A stretch of 64,000 nucleotides of DNA from Pirellulales bacterium (GTDB lineage Bacteria; Planctomycetota; Planctomycetia; Pirellulales; Lacipirellulaceae): assembly GCA_019636345.1 (NCBI GenBank), contig JAHBXQ010000007.1, positions 62,001-126,000 of the forward strand, in the 5' to 3' direction. The position numbers and the translations under genes were made by a program. Shown in pieces: positions 48,228-57,328 of this stretch. The first letter of the stretch is position 1, and each line of letters opens with the position of its first letter. The notes below the pieces were generated by a model. The model was not told the DNA's origin. It was given only the letters and a program-made list of their open reading frames with translations, and made no database searches.

Positions 48228-49595
48228 ATGCCCAAGTCGTTTGGATTCTGGACATTGTCGTTCCTGGTCGTCGCCAACATGATTGGCGCCGGGGTGTTCA
48301 CGACGTCCGGTTTTAGCTTGCGCGATCTCGGGACTCCGCAAGCGGTCGTGTGGGCGTGGGCGATCGGGGGGAGCGTCGCGCTGGCCGGCGCGACGAGTTA
48401 CGGCCTGCTCGTACGAGCGATGCCCGAGTCGGGCGGGGAGTACCTGTTTCTCTCGCGGGCTGCTCACCCCGTGTTCGGCTTTATCGCCGGATGGGTGTCG
48501 CTGATCGCCGGGTTCTCCGGGGCCATTGCTTTCGCGGCCACGGCGTTCGAAGGCTATGCGTTGCCAAAAGAGTTTCGTCCCGCGTGGCTTCCCGAGCGAT
48601 CGGTCGCCGTTGCGATCATTGTGCTGGCGGGTTTGTTCCACGGGGTGCAAGTGCGAGTCGGGGCGCTCGTCCAGAACGTGCTGGTGGCGCTCAAGCTCGT
48701 GCTGCTGGCGGCGATTCTGACGTTTGCCGCATCGCACTTGCCCGGCGGGGAGCCGGCGCGCGGAAAGCCGGTCGACTCCGGACTGTCGGGCTGGGGGCTC
48801 GCCTCCGCGCTGGCTACGAGTCTCGTCTGGATTTCGTTGAGCTACTCGGGGTTCAACGCCGCGGTCTACGTGGCCGACGAGGTGCGCGACGCCCGCCGCG
48901 TCGTGCCGCGGGCCCTGCTCGCCGGAACCTTGGCCGTGACCGTGCTGTACGTCCTGCTCAATGCGGCGTTCGTTTTCTCGGCCCCGCCAGAGCAGCTCGC
49001 CGGCATGGCCGACGTGGCGGCGATTGCGGCCCGGGCGGTGGGGGGCCCCTCGTTCGAGGCGTTCGTGCGCGGGACGATCGCCTTGTGCCTGCTGACGTCG
49101 GTGTTCAGCATGCTGATGGCCGCGCCCCGCGTGTACGCGAAGATGGCCGGCGACGGCTTGCTGCCGGCCTGTCTGCGGTTCGACGGAGCCGCTCCCCGTG
49201 CGGCGACGCTGGTGCAGGCGGCGCTGGCGATGGGATTGGTTTGGGCGTCGACGCTGCAGGGGCTGTTGTCGTACCTGGGGCTGACGTTGTCGTTGTCCGC
49301 GGCGGGGTCGGCCTGTTGCCTGTTTCTGCCGAGCGTGCGCACCAAACCGTTGTGCCATCCCGTACATCTGGCGCCGGCGTTCTACGTGACGGCGACGCTC
49401 GCGGCTGCGGCGATCATGACCTGCTTCGATCCGCGGCAACTTGTGGGCACGGGGCTGACGTTCGCCGCGGGGGCGGCCGCCTACGCGGCAAGGCGACGAG
49501 TCGTCCCACGCGACCAGCGGCTGCGATCGTTGCTCAGCCCGGGCGCTGTCGCTGGCCCCGGCACTTCGGCATCGGATGCCGCGAAGTCGGAGTGA
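48228..49595 (+). CDS. APC-superfamily amino acid permease
   Basis: 455 residues with twelve predicted membrane helices. The first helix LSFLVVANMIGAGVFTTSGF carries the G-A-G motif of substrate binding, and SLVWISLSYSGFNAAVYVADE is the typical sixth helix of the amino acid-polyamine-organocation family. Substrate not predictable. The C-terminal tail (about 30 residues) is hydrophilic. ATG at 48228 preferred over 48210. No neighbour reads with it closely. Confidence 0.88.
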   Translation: MPKSFGFWTLSFLVVANMIGAGVFTTSGFSLRDLGTPQAVVWAWAIGGSVALAGATSYGLLVRAMPESGGEYLFLSRAAHPVFGFIAGWVSLIAGFSGAIAFAATAFEGYALPKEFRPAWLPERSVAVAIIVLAGLFHGVQVRVGALVQNVLVALKLVLLAAILTFAASHLPGGEPARGKPVDSGLSGWGLASALATSLVWISLSYSGFNAAVYVADEVRDARRVVPRALLAGTLAVTVLYVLLNAAFVFSAPPEQLAGMADVAAIAARAVGGPSFEAFVRGTIALCLLTSVFSMLMAAPRVYAKMAGDGLLPACLRFDGAAPRAATLVQAALAMGLVWASTLQGLLSYLGLTLSLSAAGSACCLFLPSVRTKPLCHPVHLAPAFYVTATLAAAAIMTCFDPRQLVGTGLTFAAGAAAYAARRRVVPRDQRLRSLLSPGAVAGPGTSASDAAKSE

Positions 49596-50135
49596 CCTTC
49601 CTCGCGACCATGCGGAGCGGCACGTTCCGGCGGTCGTCTGCGATCAGTTCCTGTGCGGGGCGTTCGGCATTACGTCGGCCATCCAGGAGCGGTCGCGCCC
49701 GTTCCTGGCCTGCGGGCTGCTGGCGACCCTCTGCCCATTGGTGGCGCTTATGCTGCGGCCCCCTCGGCTGCGGCAGATCCGCCTGAGCGAGACCTCGCCG
49801 GTGCGCCGGCGGCTCGTCGCAGTGCGTTTTTGAGCGATTTGCATTGCAAAATCTGTTCGTTGTGAAAGCTGCAATCCCAGTCGATAATTGAAGAGTGCAA
49901 GCCTGCTGCGGAAAATCGGGCCGTTCCTCAGGCGGGGCCGCCTTTGATCGCAACGGCTCGCTTGTTCCTTGACGCCTCGTGCATTCGCACCGAGGCGAGG
50001 TTCCCGCCACGGCGGCGATCGCCCCGGGCGACGTCCCTCGTCCTGCGTGACTCCTATTTCTAATTCTTGATTAGCAGGACTGCGGGGCGGCCCCATTCGG
50101 CGTCGCGACGGTCGCTCAACTTTCAGAGACGTTTC
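49596..50135. other. Intergenic region upstream of the pectate lyase gene
   Basis: A 540-base gap. An AT-rich tract around 49825-49900 includes the palindrome at 49838-49850 and is the probable promoter region. No gene was recognised in the short frames here. Confidence 0.35.
49838..49850. promoter_or_regulatory. Odd-centred palindrome upstream of the pectate lyase gene
   Basis: TTTGCATTGCAAA is a perfect 13-base palindrome around one T, in an AT-rich stretch about 290 bases before the pectate lyase start. Its form suits a LacI-type operator, but the sequence is unlike the two sites near lacI, so a different regulator would be needed. Confidence 0.35.
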
Positions 50136-52577
50136 ATGCCCCAGCACCATGTTTGCCGACTCCTCGGGGCGTTCGCGACGTTCGTCGTCGCGAATTTGAT
50201 CTTTGCCGTCCCGGGCTTGGCCCAGATCAAGGCCTTTCCGCAGGCCGAGGGCTTCGGCGCCGCCGCCTTGGGGGGCCGCGGGGGCGACGTCTACCGCGTG
50301 ACGAACCTTAACGACAGCGGCGTCGGCAGTTTGCGGTACGGGCTCGAGAACTCTCCGTCGGCCGGGCGCACGATCGTGTTCGACGTCGGCGGGTGGATCC
50401 AACTCAACAGCAAGCTGGGGCTCACCCGCAATCGCATCACGATCGCCGGACACACGGCGCCCGGGGGGATCGGCGTCCGGGGGGCGCAGTTTTCCGTCGG
50501 CGGGGACGACGTGGTCATTCGCCACATGCGATTTCGCCCCGGCAAGGCCGCCGGCAGCGACCACGACTCGATCAACACCAACGAAAACGCCCAGCGCGTC
50601 ATCTACGACCACATCTCGGCCGAGTTCAGCACCGACGGCGGGTTCGACCTGCAAGCGGATCAGGTGACCTTGCAATACAGTTCGGTGTCGTTCGGGCTAT
50701 TGACCCATTCGACCGGCGGGCTGATTCAATCCCCCTCCGGCGGGGCCGCGGGGAAGCTGTCGTTTCATCACAACATGTTCGCCCACAACCAAACGCGCAA
50801 TCCCAAGGCCCGTTCCGAGTTGATCGATTGGCGCGACAACGTCATCTACAACTACCATAACGGGTTTCTCGCCGGCGAGTCGGAGACCGACGTCAACCCG
50901 AACTGGCGGGCGAACTTCGACGGCAACACTTACATCTCGAACGTCGGCGGCAACGCCGGCAGCGGCGGCCGGCCGATGATGACCGGCGGCCGGACCCAGA
51001 ACTACGACCTGTGGTACGGCGTGAACGCCCTGGACCGCGACAGCGACGCGCAAGACGACCCGATCGTGTACGCCCGCGCCCAGGCGCAGGCCAACCAGCA
51101 GATCGTCAGCAGCGCCTACAACTGGTTCGCCGATCCGTTTGACGTCGGCGTCGCCGAGGTGTGGCAGAACGGCAGTCCCGGGGCGGCGTACACGCGCGTG
51201 CTCGAGGAGTTCGGCGCGACGCCCTGGGCGCGCGACGCGGTCAATCAACTGATCCACGATCAAGTGCTCAGCCGCACCGGCGTGCGGATCACCCGCGAGA
51301 GCGACCTGGGCCTCCCCAACGCCGGGTATCCGAATCTCAACCCGCTCAATCTGTCGGCCCCGCTCGATTCCGACGGCGACGGCATCCCCGACGCCTGGGA
51401 GATCAAGCACGGACTCAATCCGTTGGTCGCCAGCAACAACGGCGACTTCGACGGGGACGGCTACACGAACCTGGAGGAGTACCTCAACGATCTCGGGGCC
51501 TTCAAGGCGATCGGGCCCCTCGAGTTCGACGGCACGGGCCGCTACGCCGACTGGGGCAACTGGACCCGCCGTTGGGAGCCGTCGCGGCTTGACGACGTTT
51601 ACATCCCGACCGGCACGGCCGTGGTCGACGCCGTCGGTCAGAAGGCGGGGCTCTTGCGGGTCGGCTCCAAGGCGGGCGACGCGGGCGCGCTGGCCGTCAC
51701 GAGCGGGTGGATTGAGATCACTTCGGACTTGCAAGTGGGAGTTAGCGGCAGCGGCGTCGTCAACCAGACGGGCGGCGAGGTCCGCGTCCTCACGGGGGGC
51801 GTCTCGCTCACGGGGGGAAACTACAACCTCTCCGGCGGCTCGCTCGTCGCGCCGCAGGTGACGCAGTCTCCCGCGGGGAGCCTCAATCTCACTGGCGGTC
51901 GCCTGAGCGCCGGAACGATTCACGGCGACGTCGTCAACAACGGCTCGACGATCGCCCCCGGGGCGAGCCTGGGGTTGACCACCGTCAACGGCAATCTCAC
52001 TCTCGCCAGCGGCCGTCTGGAAATCGAAATCGCCGGCACGGGCCTCGGGCAGTTCGATCGCATCGCCGTGACGGGCGCCCTCGCCGCCGGCGGCGTTCTC
52101 GACGTCAACTTCCTTGGCGGCTTCTCGCCGCAGGCGGGCGCATCGTTCGACCTCCTCGACTTCGCCAGCGCCAGTGGAGCCTTCACCCTCGACTTGCCCG
52201 CGCTGGCCCCGGGGTTGGCGTGGAACAGCTCGGCTTTGCTCGCCACGGGAGTCCTCTCCGTACAGGCCGCCGCCCTGGAACCGGCGGACTTCGACCAGAA
52301 CGGCGTCATCAACGGGGTCGATCTCGGCGTGTGGCGCGCCGGATTCGGCGCCACCGGGCAGACGAGCAACAGCGCCGGCGACGCCAACGGCGACGGACGC
52401 GTCGACGGCGCCGATTTTCTTGTCTGGCAACGGGCGCTGGGCTCGGGCAGCTTCGCCGCGGCCGTCCCCGAACTGGCCGGCGACGTGCTGGCGGCCCTCG
52501 GCGGCGCCGTCGGGCTCCTCGTTCGCGGTTGGTTGACGACGCGCACGAGTCGCCCGAGCGCGTCGCTCACGCCTTGA
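50136..52577 (+). CDS. Exported pectate lyase-like protein with dockerin-like repeat and PEP-CTERM-like tail
   Basis: 813 residues. Signal peptide: LLGAFATFVVANLIFAVPG. Residues 30-400 form a right-handed beta-helix of the PL1/pectate-lyase type (QAEGFGAAALGGRGGDVYRV; GRTIVFDVGGWIQL; ISAEFSTDGGFDLQADQVTL). A calcium-type repeat DSDGDGIPDAWEIKHGLNP follows, then a parallel-beta autotransporter-like repeat region (about 480-680, GSGVVNQTGGEVRVLTGG). The C-terminus has a dockerin-like pair in reversed order (INGVDLGVWRAGFG, then DGADFLVWQR) and a weak PEP-CTERM-like tail (VPELAGDVLAALGGAVGLL). It would cleave pectin or another polyuronate. The ATG at 50136 is preferred over 50067. Its last 11 bases overlap the convergent gene. 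Confidence 0.85.
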   Translation: MPQHHVCRLLGAFATFVVANLIFAVPGLAQIKAFPQAEGFGAAALGGRGGDVYRVTNLNDSGVGSLRYGLENSPSAGRTIVFDVGGWIQLNSKLGLTRNRITIAGHTAPGGIGVRGAQFSVGGDDVVIRHMRFRPGKAAGSDHDSINTNENAQRVIYDHISAEFSTDGGFDLQADQVTLQYSSVSFGLLTHSTGGLIQSPSGGAAGKLSFHHNMFAHNQTRNPKARSELIDWRDNVIYNYHNGFLAGESETDVNPNWRANFDGNTYISNVGGNAGSGGRPMMTGGRTQNYDLWYGVNALDRDSDAQDDPIVYARAQAQANQQIVSSAYNWFADPFDVGVAEVWQNGSPGAAYTRVLEEFGATPWARDAVNQLIHDQVLSRTGVRITRESDLGLPNAGYPNLNPLNLSAPLDSDGDGIPDAWEIKHGLNPLVASNNGDFDGDGYTNLEEYLNDLGAFKAIGPLEFDGTGRYADWGNWTRRWEPSRLDDVYIPTGTAVVDAVGQKAGLLRVGSKAGDAGALAVTSGWIEITSDLQVGVSGSGVVNQTGGEVRVLTGGVSLTGGNYNLSGGSLVAPQVTQSPAGSLNLTGGRLSAGTIHGDVVNNGSTIAPGASLGLTTVNGNLTLASGRLEIEIAGTGLGQFDRIAVTGALAAGGVLDVNFLGGFSPQAGASFDLLDFASASGAFTLDLPALAPGLAWNSSALLATGVLSVQAAALEPADFDQNGVINGVDLGVWRAGFGATGQTSNSAGDANGDGRVDGADFLVWQRALGSGSFAAAVPELAGDVLAALGGAVGLLVRGWLTTRTSRPSASLTP

Positions 52578-53607
52578 CGCCGTCAAGGGGCAGCGTGAAT
52601 TGCTGCTGGTCGTCGGTCTTGAACGCACGGGTCGAGGGGCTGTAGGTCCGCACCAGGATCGACTTGTCGTCCGGCGGGAACTCCAGCAGCCGCAGATATC
52701 CCTCGCCGCCGTCGGCGCGATTCTGGTAGTTGGCGAGCAGTTGGTGGACCAAGTTGCCCCCGTCCCCTCGGCTGGCCAGCCGGCCGGCGCCGTCTTCGAG
52801 CACATGGCCGTTGAGCGTCAACAGAAAGTTCGCTCGACGACGCACGAGCCGCTGCCACAATTGCTCGCCGTCGTGACACCCGCCGCTCTTGCAGTTGCCG
52901 TAGACGTGCGGGTTCCAGTGCTGCGCGGTCCCTTTCGCCTGCCAGTCGTACCGCGTGTCGTCGTAGTACAAGTAAGCGTGCGTCGCGAGGATCAGTCGAC
53001 AGTCGCCGTGCTTGTCGGCGACGTCGTTGGCCCAGGCGACCGTCGCCTCGCGCGGTCCCCATTCCAGCGCGAGAACGAGGTGCCGCCGCCCCCCCGCCTC
53101 GAAGACGTGGTAGCTGTTTTCCAGGCGTCCGGGCTCCATGACCCCGCCGAACGTCGGCCACCGAGCGCAGGCCTCGGCGGCAAAGTAGTCGTTGAGCAGC
53201 GTCGTCCGATCGTTGGCTGAACCCCCTTGTCCGTAATCGTGATTGCCGGGCGACAGCGAGTAAGGGACGACGCCGTCCAGAAGTTGCATGGCCGCTTGGG
53301 CGACCTTCCACTGTTCGTGGAGGTTGTCGTTGACGATGTCCCCCTCGTGAATCACGTACTTGATGTTCAGCCGCTCGGCGTTCTCGGCGATCCACCGGGT
53401 TTGATTGAAGAAGTGCCGATGCCACTCGGGCCGCGTCGTGTAGATCTGCGTGTCCGGCAACACGGCCAGCATGAACGAATCGGGATGCGTAAGCTCGACG
53501 GTCTCGCCGCGATCCGCCGCGTCGGACTCGCCGCGACAGATTCCGCCGACCAGCGGGGCCGCCAGAGGGACGGTCGCCGCGTAGCCGAGAAAGCGCCTGC
53601 GATTCAT
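52567..53607 (-). CDS. Tat-exported metallophosphoesterase
   Basis: 346 residues. The N-terminus NRRRFLGYAATVPLAAPLV is a twin-arginine signal (RRxFLG). The calcineurin-like fold has all metal ligands: Asp52 and Gln54 (VLPDTQIYT; the usual His is replaced by Gln), Asp90 (HEGDIVND), Asn122-His123-Asp124 (SPGNHDYG), His in LATHAYL and GH in TLNGHVLEDG. It should hydrolyse phosphomono- or diesters in the periplasm. The ATG at 53607 is chosen for the signal; the long open frame upstream is a shadow. It is the terminal gene of the second PEP-CTERM/DUF1559 cassette, 142 bases after the lipoprotein gene. Confidence 0.9.
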   Translation of the reverse strand: MNRRRFLGYAATVPLAAPLVGGICRGESDAADRGETVELTHPDSFMLAVLPDTQIYTTRPEWHRHFFNQTRWIAENAERLNIKYVIHEGDIVNDNLHEQWKVAQAAMQLLDGVVPYSLSPGNHDYGQGGSANDRTTLLNDYFAAEACARWPTFGGVMEPGRLENSYHVFEAGGRRHLVLALEWGPREATVAWANDVADKHGDCRLILATHAYLYYDDTRYDWQAKGTAQHWNPHVYGNCKSGGCHDGEQLWQRLVRRRANFLLTLNGHVLEDGAGRLASRGDGGNLVHQLLANYQNRADGGEGYLRLLEFPPDDKSILVRTYSPSTRAFKTDDQQQFTLPLDGVKA

Positions 53608-53749
53608 GGTCGTTTCTCCGTCGTTGCGAGTATTCGAACCAAGACGAAACGCCCGACCTGCGGTCGCAACTCGACGACGGCCATTCTGGCGCGGCGGCCG
53701 GTCGACGCCAATCGCTGTTCGACGACGTCGAGTCGCGAGCGAGCCGGTC

Positions 53750-54178
53750 TTATTCGCCCGGCGCTTGCTTTTCCGTCGGCCGGGGCACCTTGATTTCAAT
53801 CGGCAGGACGTCGGTCGAGACGACCAGCGGCGTGGTCGACGCGTGGGCGTAATCCTTGGGAACGAGCAGCTTACCCTGGGCGTCGGTCGCGTAGTAAATG
53901 GCGACTTTGTGTTTTCCCGGGATGAGGCCGTCGCCGGGGCGGTAACTGGTGGCGCTCGAAAAGTCGCCCGCAGCGTTGACCACGGCCTCGGCCGGCCGCG
54001 GATGGGCGCCGTTCCGCGGTTCGACGTCCTGAACGGCAAACCCCAGGCGAATGCCGCTGGCGGGGATCGGCTGCCCGTCCTCGTAAGTCAGCCGACCGCT
54101 GACCGGGATGTATTGGAACGGCGCCTGGGGACCGCAGCCCAGGGCGGCCAGAACGCACACAAGACTCAAACGATGCAT
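53750..54178 (-). CDS. Small lipoprotein with transthyretin-like fold
   Basis: 142 residues. Signal peptide SLVCVLAALGC is a clear lipobox, with lipidated Cys near residue 15. The domain (VSGRLTYEDGQPIPASGIRL; AGDFSSATSYRPGDGLIPGK; HKVAIYYATDAQG) is the planctomycete carboxypeptidase-regulatory-like beta sandwich. It is positioned after DUF1559 like the lipoprotein at 18775, with which it shares the fold but little sequence. A scaffold or sorting role is only inference. The ATG at 54178 is preferred over 54277. Confidence 0.8.
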   Translation of the reverse strand: MHRLSLVCVLAALGCGPQAPFQYIPVSGRLTYEDGQPIPASGIRLGFAVQDVEPRNGAHPRPAEAVVNAAGDFSSATSYRPGDGLIPGKHKVAIYYATDAQGKLLVPKDYAHASTTPLVVSTDVLPIEIKVPRPTEKQAPGE

Positions 54179-54225
54179 CACGCCTTCCAGACGAGTAGCG
54201 GGGCGGAGCGCGGAGCGGCTCACGA

Positions 54226-55329
54226 TCAGGGGACTTCGAACGTCATGCCGTCGGCGGAGATGTTCAGCCGCTGCCAAACTCCCAACGAGCTGGGGGACGG
54301 GGGGGCCGTTCTGCCGACGAAGGCTTCGTACACGATCGGCCCCGAGTCGACGAAGTCAGTGATGAAGCGTACGCTTGCGTCGGCCAATGCGACGAAAGCC
54401 CCGCCCACGTGGACGCTGCGAATCACCGACTGGCCGCTGTCGACGGAGGCGGCGTCCATGCATTCGTTGATCAAAGTCGCGGCGCCCAGCTCGTCTTTCA
54501 CGGCCTGGATTCCGTACGTGTCGTCGACGCCGGTCTTGCAGTCGTTGGGCTGAGTGGCGCCGTTCCAAGCATGCCGGCAGTGGAAATTCGAGCCGCACAT
54601 TCCCATCGCCCAGACGCCGCGGCGGTCGAATCGGTGCAAGCCGACGCGCATTTCGCCGAGCATGATCGTGTTGGTGGTCCCGTCGGAGATCCGCCTCAGG
54701 CTCCACTTGGTCGTCGTCGGGCTGGAGACGATTCCCATGCCGACGTTGAAGTCGATCATCGTCGGCAGATCGTTCCCGCCGGAGCCCGCCCGCACGCCGG
54801 CGGCCTGCCGGTTCAGGTCCGAGTTCGGCCAGAACTGGAAGCCGTTGAGTCCGTAGTTGCCCCGGGCCCAATTCGTCCCTTCGATCGCGCCCTCGAACGG
54901 TTCGTTGAACCCCGCGTCGCTCGGGCATCGCATCACCGCCAGCGGCGTGCCGCGCGGCACGGCGTTCACCGCGTCCGAAAGGCGGGTCGTCGCGTTGATC
55001 ATGAACGAGTCGAACAGGGCCTGTTGCTCCAGGTACGGCAAGACGTCGACGGCCCAGGAGCCGAAGAGCCGCTGCGGATAGAGGGGCTCCATCGCCAAGT
55101 CAGGCAACGTCACCGGCGGAGGGAGATGCCCCTTGGCGTCGTTGAAATGGACGACCGCCAGGGCGACGTTCTTCAAGTTGACCATGCACTGGGAACGCCG
55201 CGCCGCCTCGCGGGCCGATTGAATCGCCGGCAGGAGCAACGCCACCAGCGTGCCGATGATCGCGATGACGACCAGCAGTTCCACAAGCGTAAATCCGGCA
55301 CGCTTCTTTCTCGACCCACGGCAGGTCAT
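54226..55329 (-). CDS. DUF1559 pseudopilin-like protein
   Basis: 367 residues. Prepilin-type N-terminus GFTLVELLVVIAIIGTLVAL with Glu +5, then AREAARRSQCMVNLKNVALA. DUF1559 markers follow: LPYLEQQALFDSFM, SDGTTNTIMLGEMRVG and the end HVGGAFVALADASVRF. GAGGA lies nine bases before the ATG at 55329. It is followed at 47 bases by the lipoprotein gene and preceded by a dockerin/PEP-CTERM gene, the same order as at 19-21 kb. It probably needs a prepilin peptidase encoded elsewhere. Confidence 0.92.
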   Translation of the reverse strand: MTCRGSRKKRAGFTLVELLVVIAIIGTLVALLLPAIQSAREAARRSQCMVNLKNVALAVVHFNDAKGHLPPPVTLPDLAMEPLYPQRLFGSWAVDVLPYLEQQALFDSFMINATTRLSDAVNAVPRGTPLAVMRCPSDAGFNEPFEGAIEGTNWARGNYGLNGFQFWPNSDLNRQAAGVRAGSGGNDLPTMIDFNVGMGIVSSPTTTKWSLRRISDGTTNTIMLGEMRVGLHRFDRRGVWAMGMCGSNFHCRHAWNGATQPNDCKTGVDDTYGIQAVKDELGAATLINECMDAASVDSGQSVIRSVHVGGAFVALADASVRFITDFVDSGPIVYEAFVGRTAPPSPSSLGVWQRLNISADGMTFEVP

Positions 55330-55431
55330 GATCGGCGTCCTCGCAGTCCGTTGATTTGTTGGGTCCGTCGTTTTCATGCCGGCAAGCAGCCAGGCCGACC
55401 TCCACGGAACATCGCCGTGGGAGCCGACTCG

Positions 55432-57108
55432 TCATTGTCGGCGTCGCTTGCGTCGCGCGAGGATCGCCGCCGTCCCCGCGGCGGCGATCGCCCAGGCGCT
55501 CGGCTCAGGCACGGCAGACGCCGCTGCGACCGACAGGGCGCTGTTGCCGAATTGGCGTTGCCAGACGAGGAAGTCGCTGCCGTTAGTCAGGAGATCGTCG
55601 TCGGCGTCGCCCGCGCCGGTCGTTCCGTACGCGCTCTGCCAAATCGCCAAGTCGTCGCCGTCGACGGCCAGGTCTCCGTTGAAGTCGGCGTCCAGCGCGA
55701 TGCGGGTCAGCAAGCGAAAGTTGTCGATCTGATAGACGGCGCCCGCGTCAGTGCTGGTGCTAATGCCGATTTCCAGCTCCGTCGTTCCCACAAGCAATCC
55801 GTCGACGGCAAGGTTCTTCGTGCCTCCGCCCGGGGCCTCGTTGAACGCCGAGAGGGGGATCTGCATCGTTCGCCGCGTGCCGGGGAGAGCGCCGTTGATG
55901 TTGAAGTTCGGCGCGGCCGCTTGGTAGAACGCTCCCGTGCTGTCGGCAAAATGGACGGCGAAATTCGTAAACGAGGGATTGAGCGGAAACTGATCCTCGT
56001 ACGTAACGTCGAACGCCACGAACTCGGCGCCGTTGATCTTTGCGACCAAGTCGTCAATCTGACCTTGAACTCCCGGCGTCAGCGTTTCGGACAGGCCGAA
56101 CTGGCTTCCCCAGGTGAATCCGCTCGGCAACGATCGCCGGTCGATCTGCAACGCGTACGAGCCGTCGCTGGCTCCGGTCGTCGTGATCGAATGGACGTGT
56201 CCTGGCTGCAGCGTCGCGCCCGGGGGAGGCGAAGGAACGTCGACGGTCGTCACCCACCCCTCAAAGCGTTCGTCGACCCCAGGGGTCGCGGGATTGTCGG
56301 GCGTTTCCCAGGAGAACAACGTGTCGGACTTGTAGGTCGGCACGCCGAGCATGCGAAAGTTGTCAAACGCGTAGCTCAGGGAACCGGTGACGCCGCTGCT
56401 CGACTGAAACCCGAAGCTGAAGAAGGTCGAGGCGTTGGAGAGCGTCAGTCCGCGGGGAGTTCCCTCGGGCGTGGCGGCCAAATCGGCGCCCATGGGAATC
56501 ACGGCGCGATACGTCCCTCCCCCCAGCGAGGTCAAGGTCACCCCGTCTTCAAGAGACGACACGTCCAAGGACGGATACGTGGAGCCGACGTTGCCCACGA
56601 TGAACCGCCCCGTCCCGTATTGCCGAAAACCGCCTCCCCCGGCCGTGCTGCTGTTGACCCACACGCCGATCTGCAAGTAGGGGTTCGTTTCGGCGTTCGT
56701 GACGCCAGACAGGTCGGGCGTGAAGTCGAATTGGATCTTAGGATGCTTGCCTTGCGCGATCATCGCGGCGGCTTGCTGGAAAACGAGGAACGTCTCCTGA
56801 AAGCCCGCGGTTGCGGAATTGAAGGTGGGAACGATTGCGATATTGTTGACGAAGCCGCCCGGAATATTGCCGACCAGCAGCGCGTGCGACCCGTCGGTCG
56901 CGCCGACGGTCGTCTGAGACAAGGTCACTCCCGCGACCGTGTTCGCGGTCCAGCCGTCCGTGCCGTCTTCAAAGGACCACAGAACGACGCCGTGGGCGAC
57001 GCCGGAGACGCTTGCGCCGCAAACCGCCAGGACGATCGTTGCGAGGCCAAACGTGCGCCGCCGGAGACTCATGGCCTCTCGTCGCTGTGCTTTCTTGCCC
57101 TCTCGCAT
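55432..57108 (-). CDS. Exported PEP-CTERM protein with dockerin-like repeat and two jelly-roll domains
   Basis: 558 residues. The ATG at 57108 has GAGGAA about ten bases upstream. The signal segment (FGLATIVLAVCGASVSG) is followed by two related domains of about 200 residues, VLWSFEDGTDGWTANT to SSGVTGSLSYAFDNFR, and FSWETPDNPATPGVDERFEG to AVYQIDNFRLL, each opening with a (F/W)SxE block and closing with a DNFR strand. This suggests an internal duplication of a CBM-like jelly roll. The dockerin-like pair is reversed (VDGDDLAIWQS, then NGSDFLVWQR), and the tail is VPEPSAWAIAAAGTAAILA then RRKRRRQ. The gene at 57329 encodes a single-domain paralogue. Confidence 0.83.
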   Translation of the reverse strand: MREGKKAQRREAMSLRRRTFGLATIVLAVCGASVSGVAHGVVLWSFEDGTDGWTANTVAGVTLSQTTVGATDGSHALLVGNIPGGFVNNIAIVPTFNSATAGFQETFLVFQQAAAMIAQGKHPKIQFDFTPDLSGVTNAETNPYLQIGVWVNSSTAGGGGFRQYGTGRFIVGNVGSTYPSLDVSSLEDGVTLTSLGGGTYRAVIPMGADLAATPEGTPRGLTLSNASTFFSFGFQSSSGVTGSLSYAFDNFRMLGVPTYKSDTLFSWETPDNPATPGVDERFEGWVTTVDVPSPPPGATLQPGHVHSITTTGASDGSYALQIDRRSLPSGFTWGSQFGLSETLTPGVQGQIDDLVAKINGAEFVAFDVTYEDQFPLNPSFTNFAVHFADSTGAFYQAAAPNFNINGALPGTRRTMQIPLSAFNEAPGGGTKNLAVDGLLVGTTELEIGISTSTDAGAVYQIDNFRLLTRIALDADFNGDLAVDGDDLAIWQSAYGTTGAGDADDDLLTNGSDFLVWQRQFGNSALSVAAASAVPEPSAWAIAAAGTAAILARRKRRRQ

Positions 57109-57328
57109 CACGGTGATTCCTCTGTTCGTGTTGGGCGATCGATGGGGGAGACGTCGGAGGACGAGTCGACTGTCCGGCGGGAGCATGCAACATCGCTCGG
57201 GCAGGCGACGTTGAACGGCAAACAGCGTCTCGTCGACGAGGAATGAATCGAATCTTGCGCCGACGTTGGCGGGAGTTCCGCGAACGTCGGCGCTCGGCGA
57301 TTCGACGAGCTCGAACGGGACGTCTGGC

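Noticed and set aside
54409-57246. 945-codon open frame opposite the DUF1559 and PEP-CTERM genes
   Set aside because: It spans several real genes on the other strand, has no domain and has shadow-like composition.
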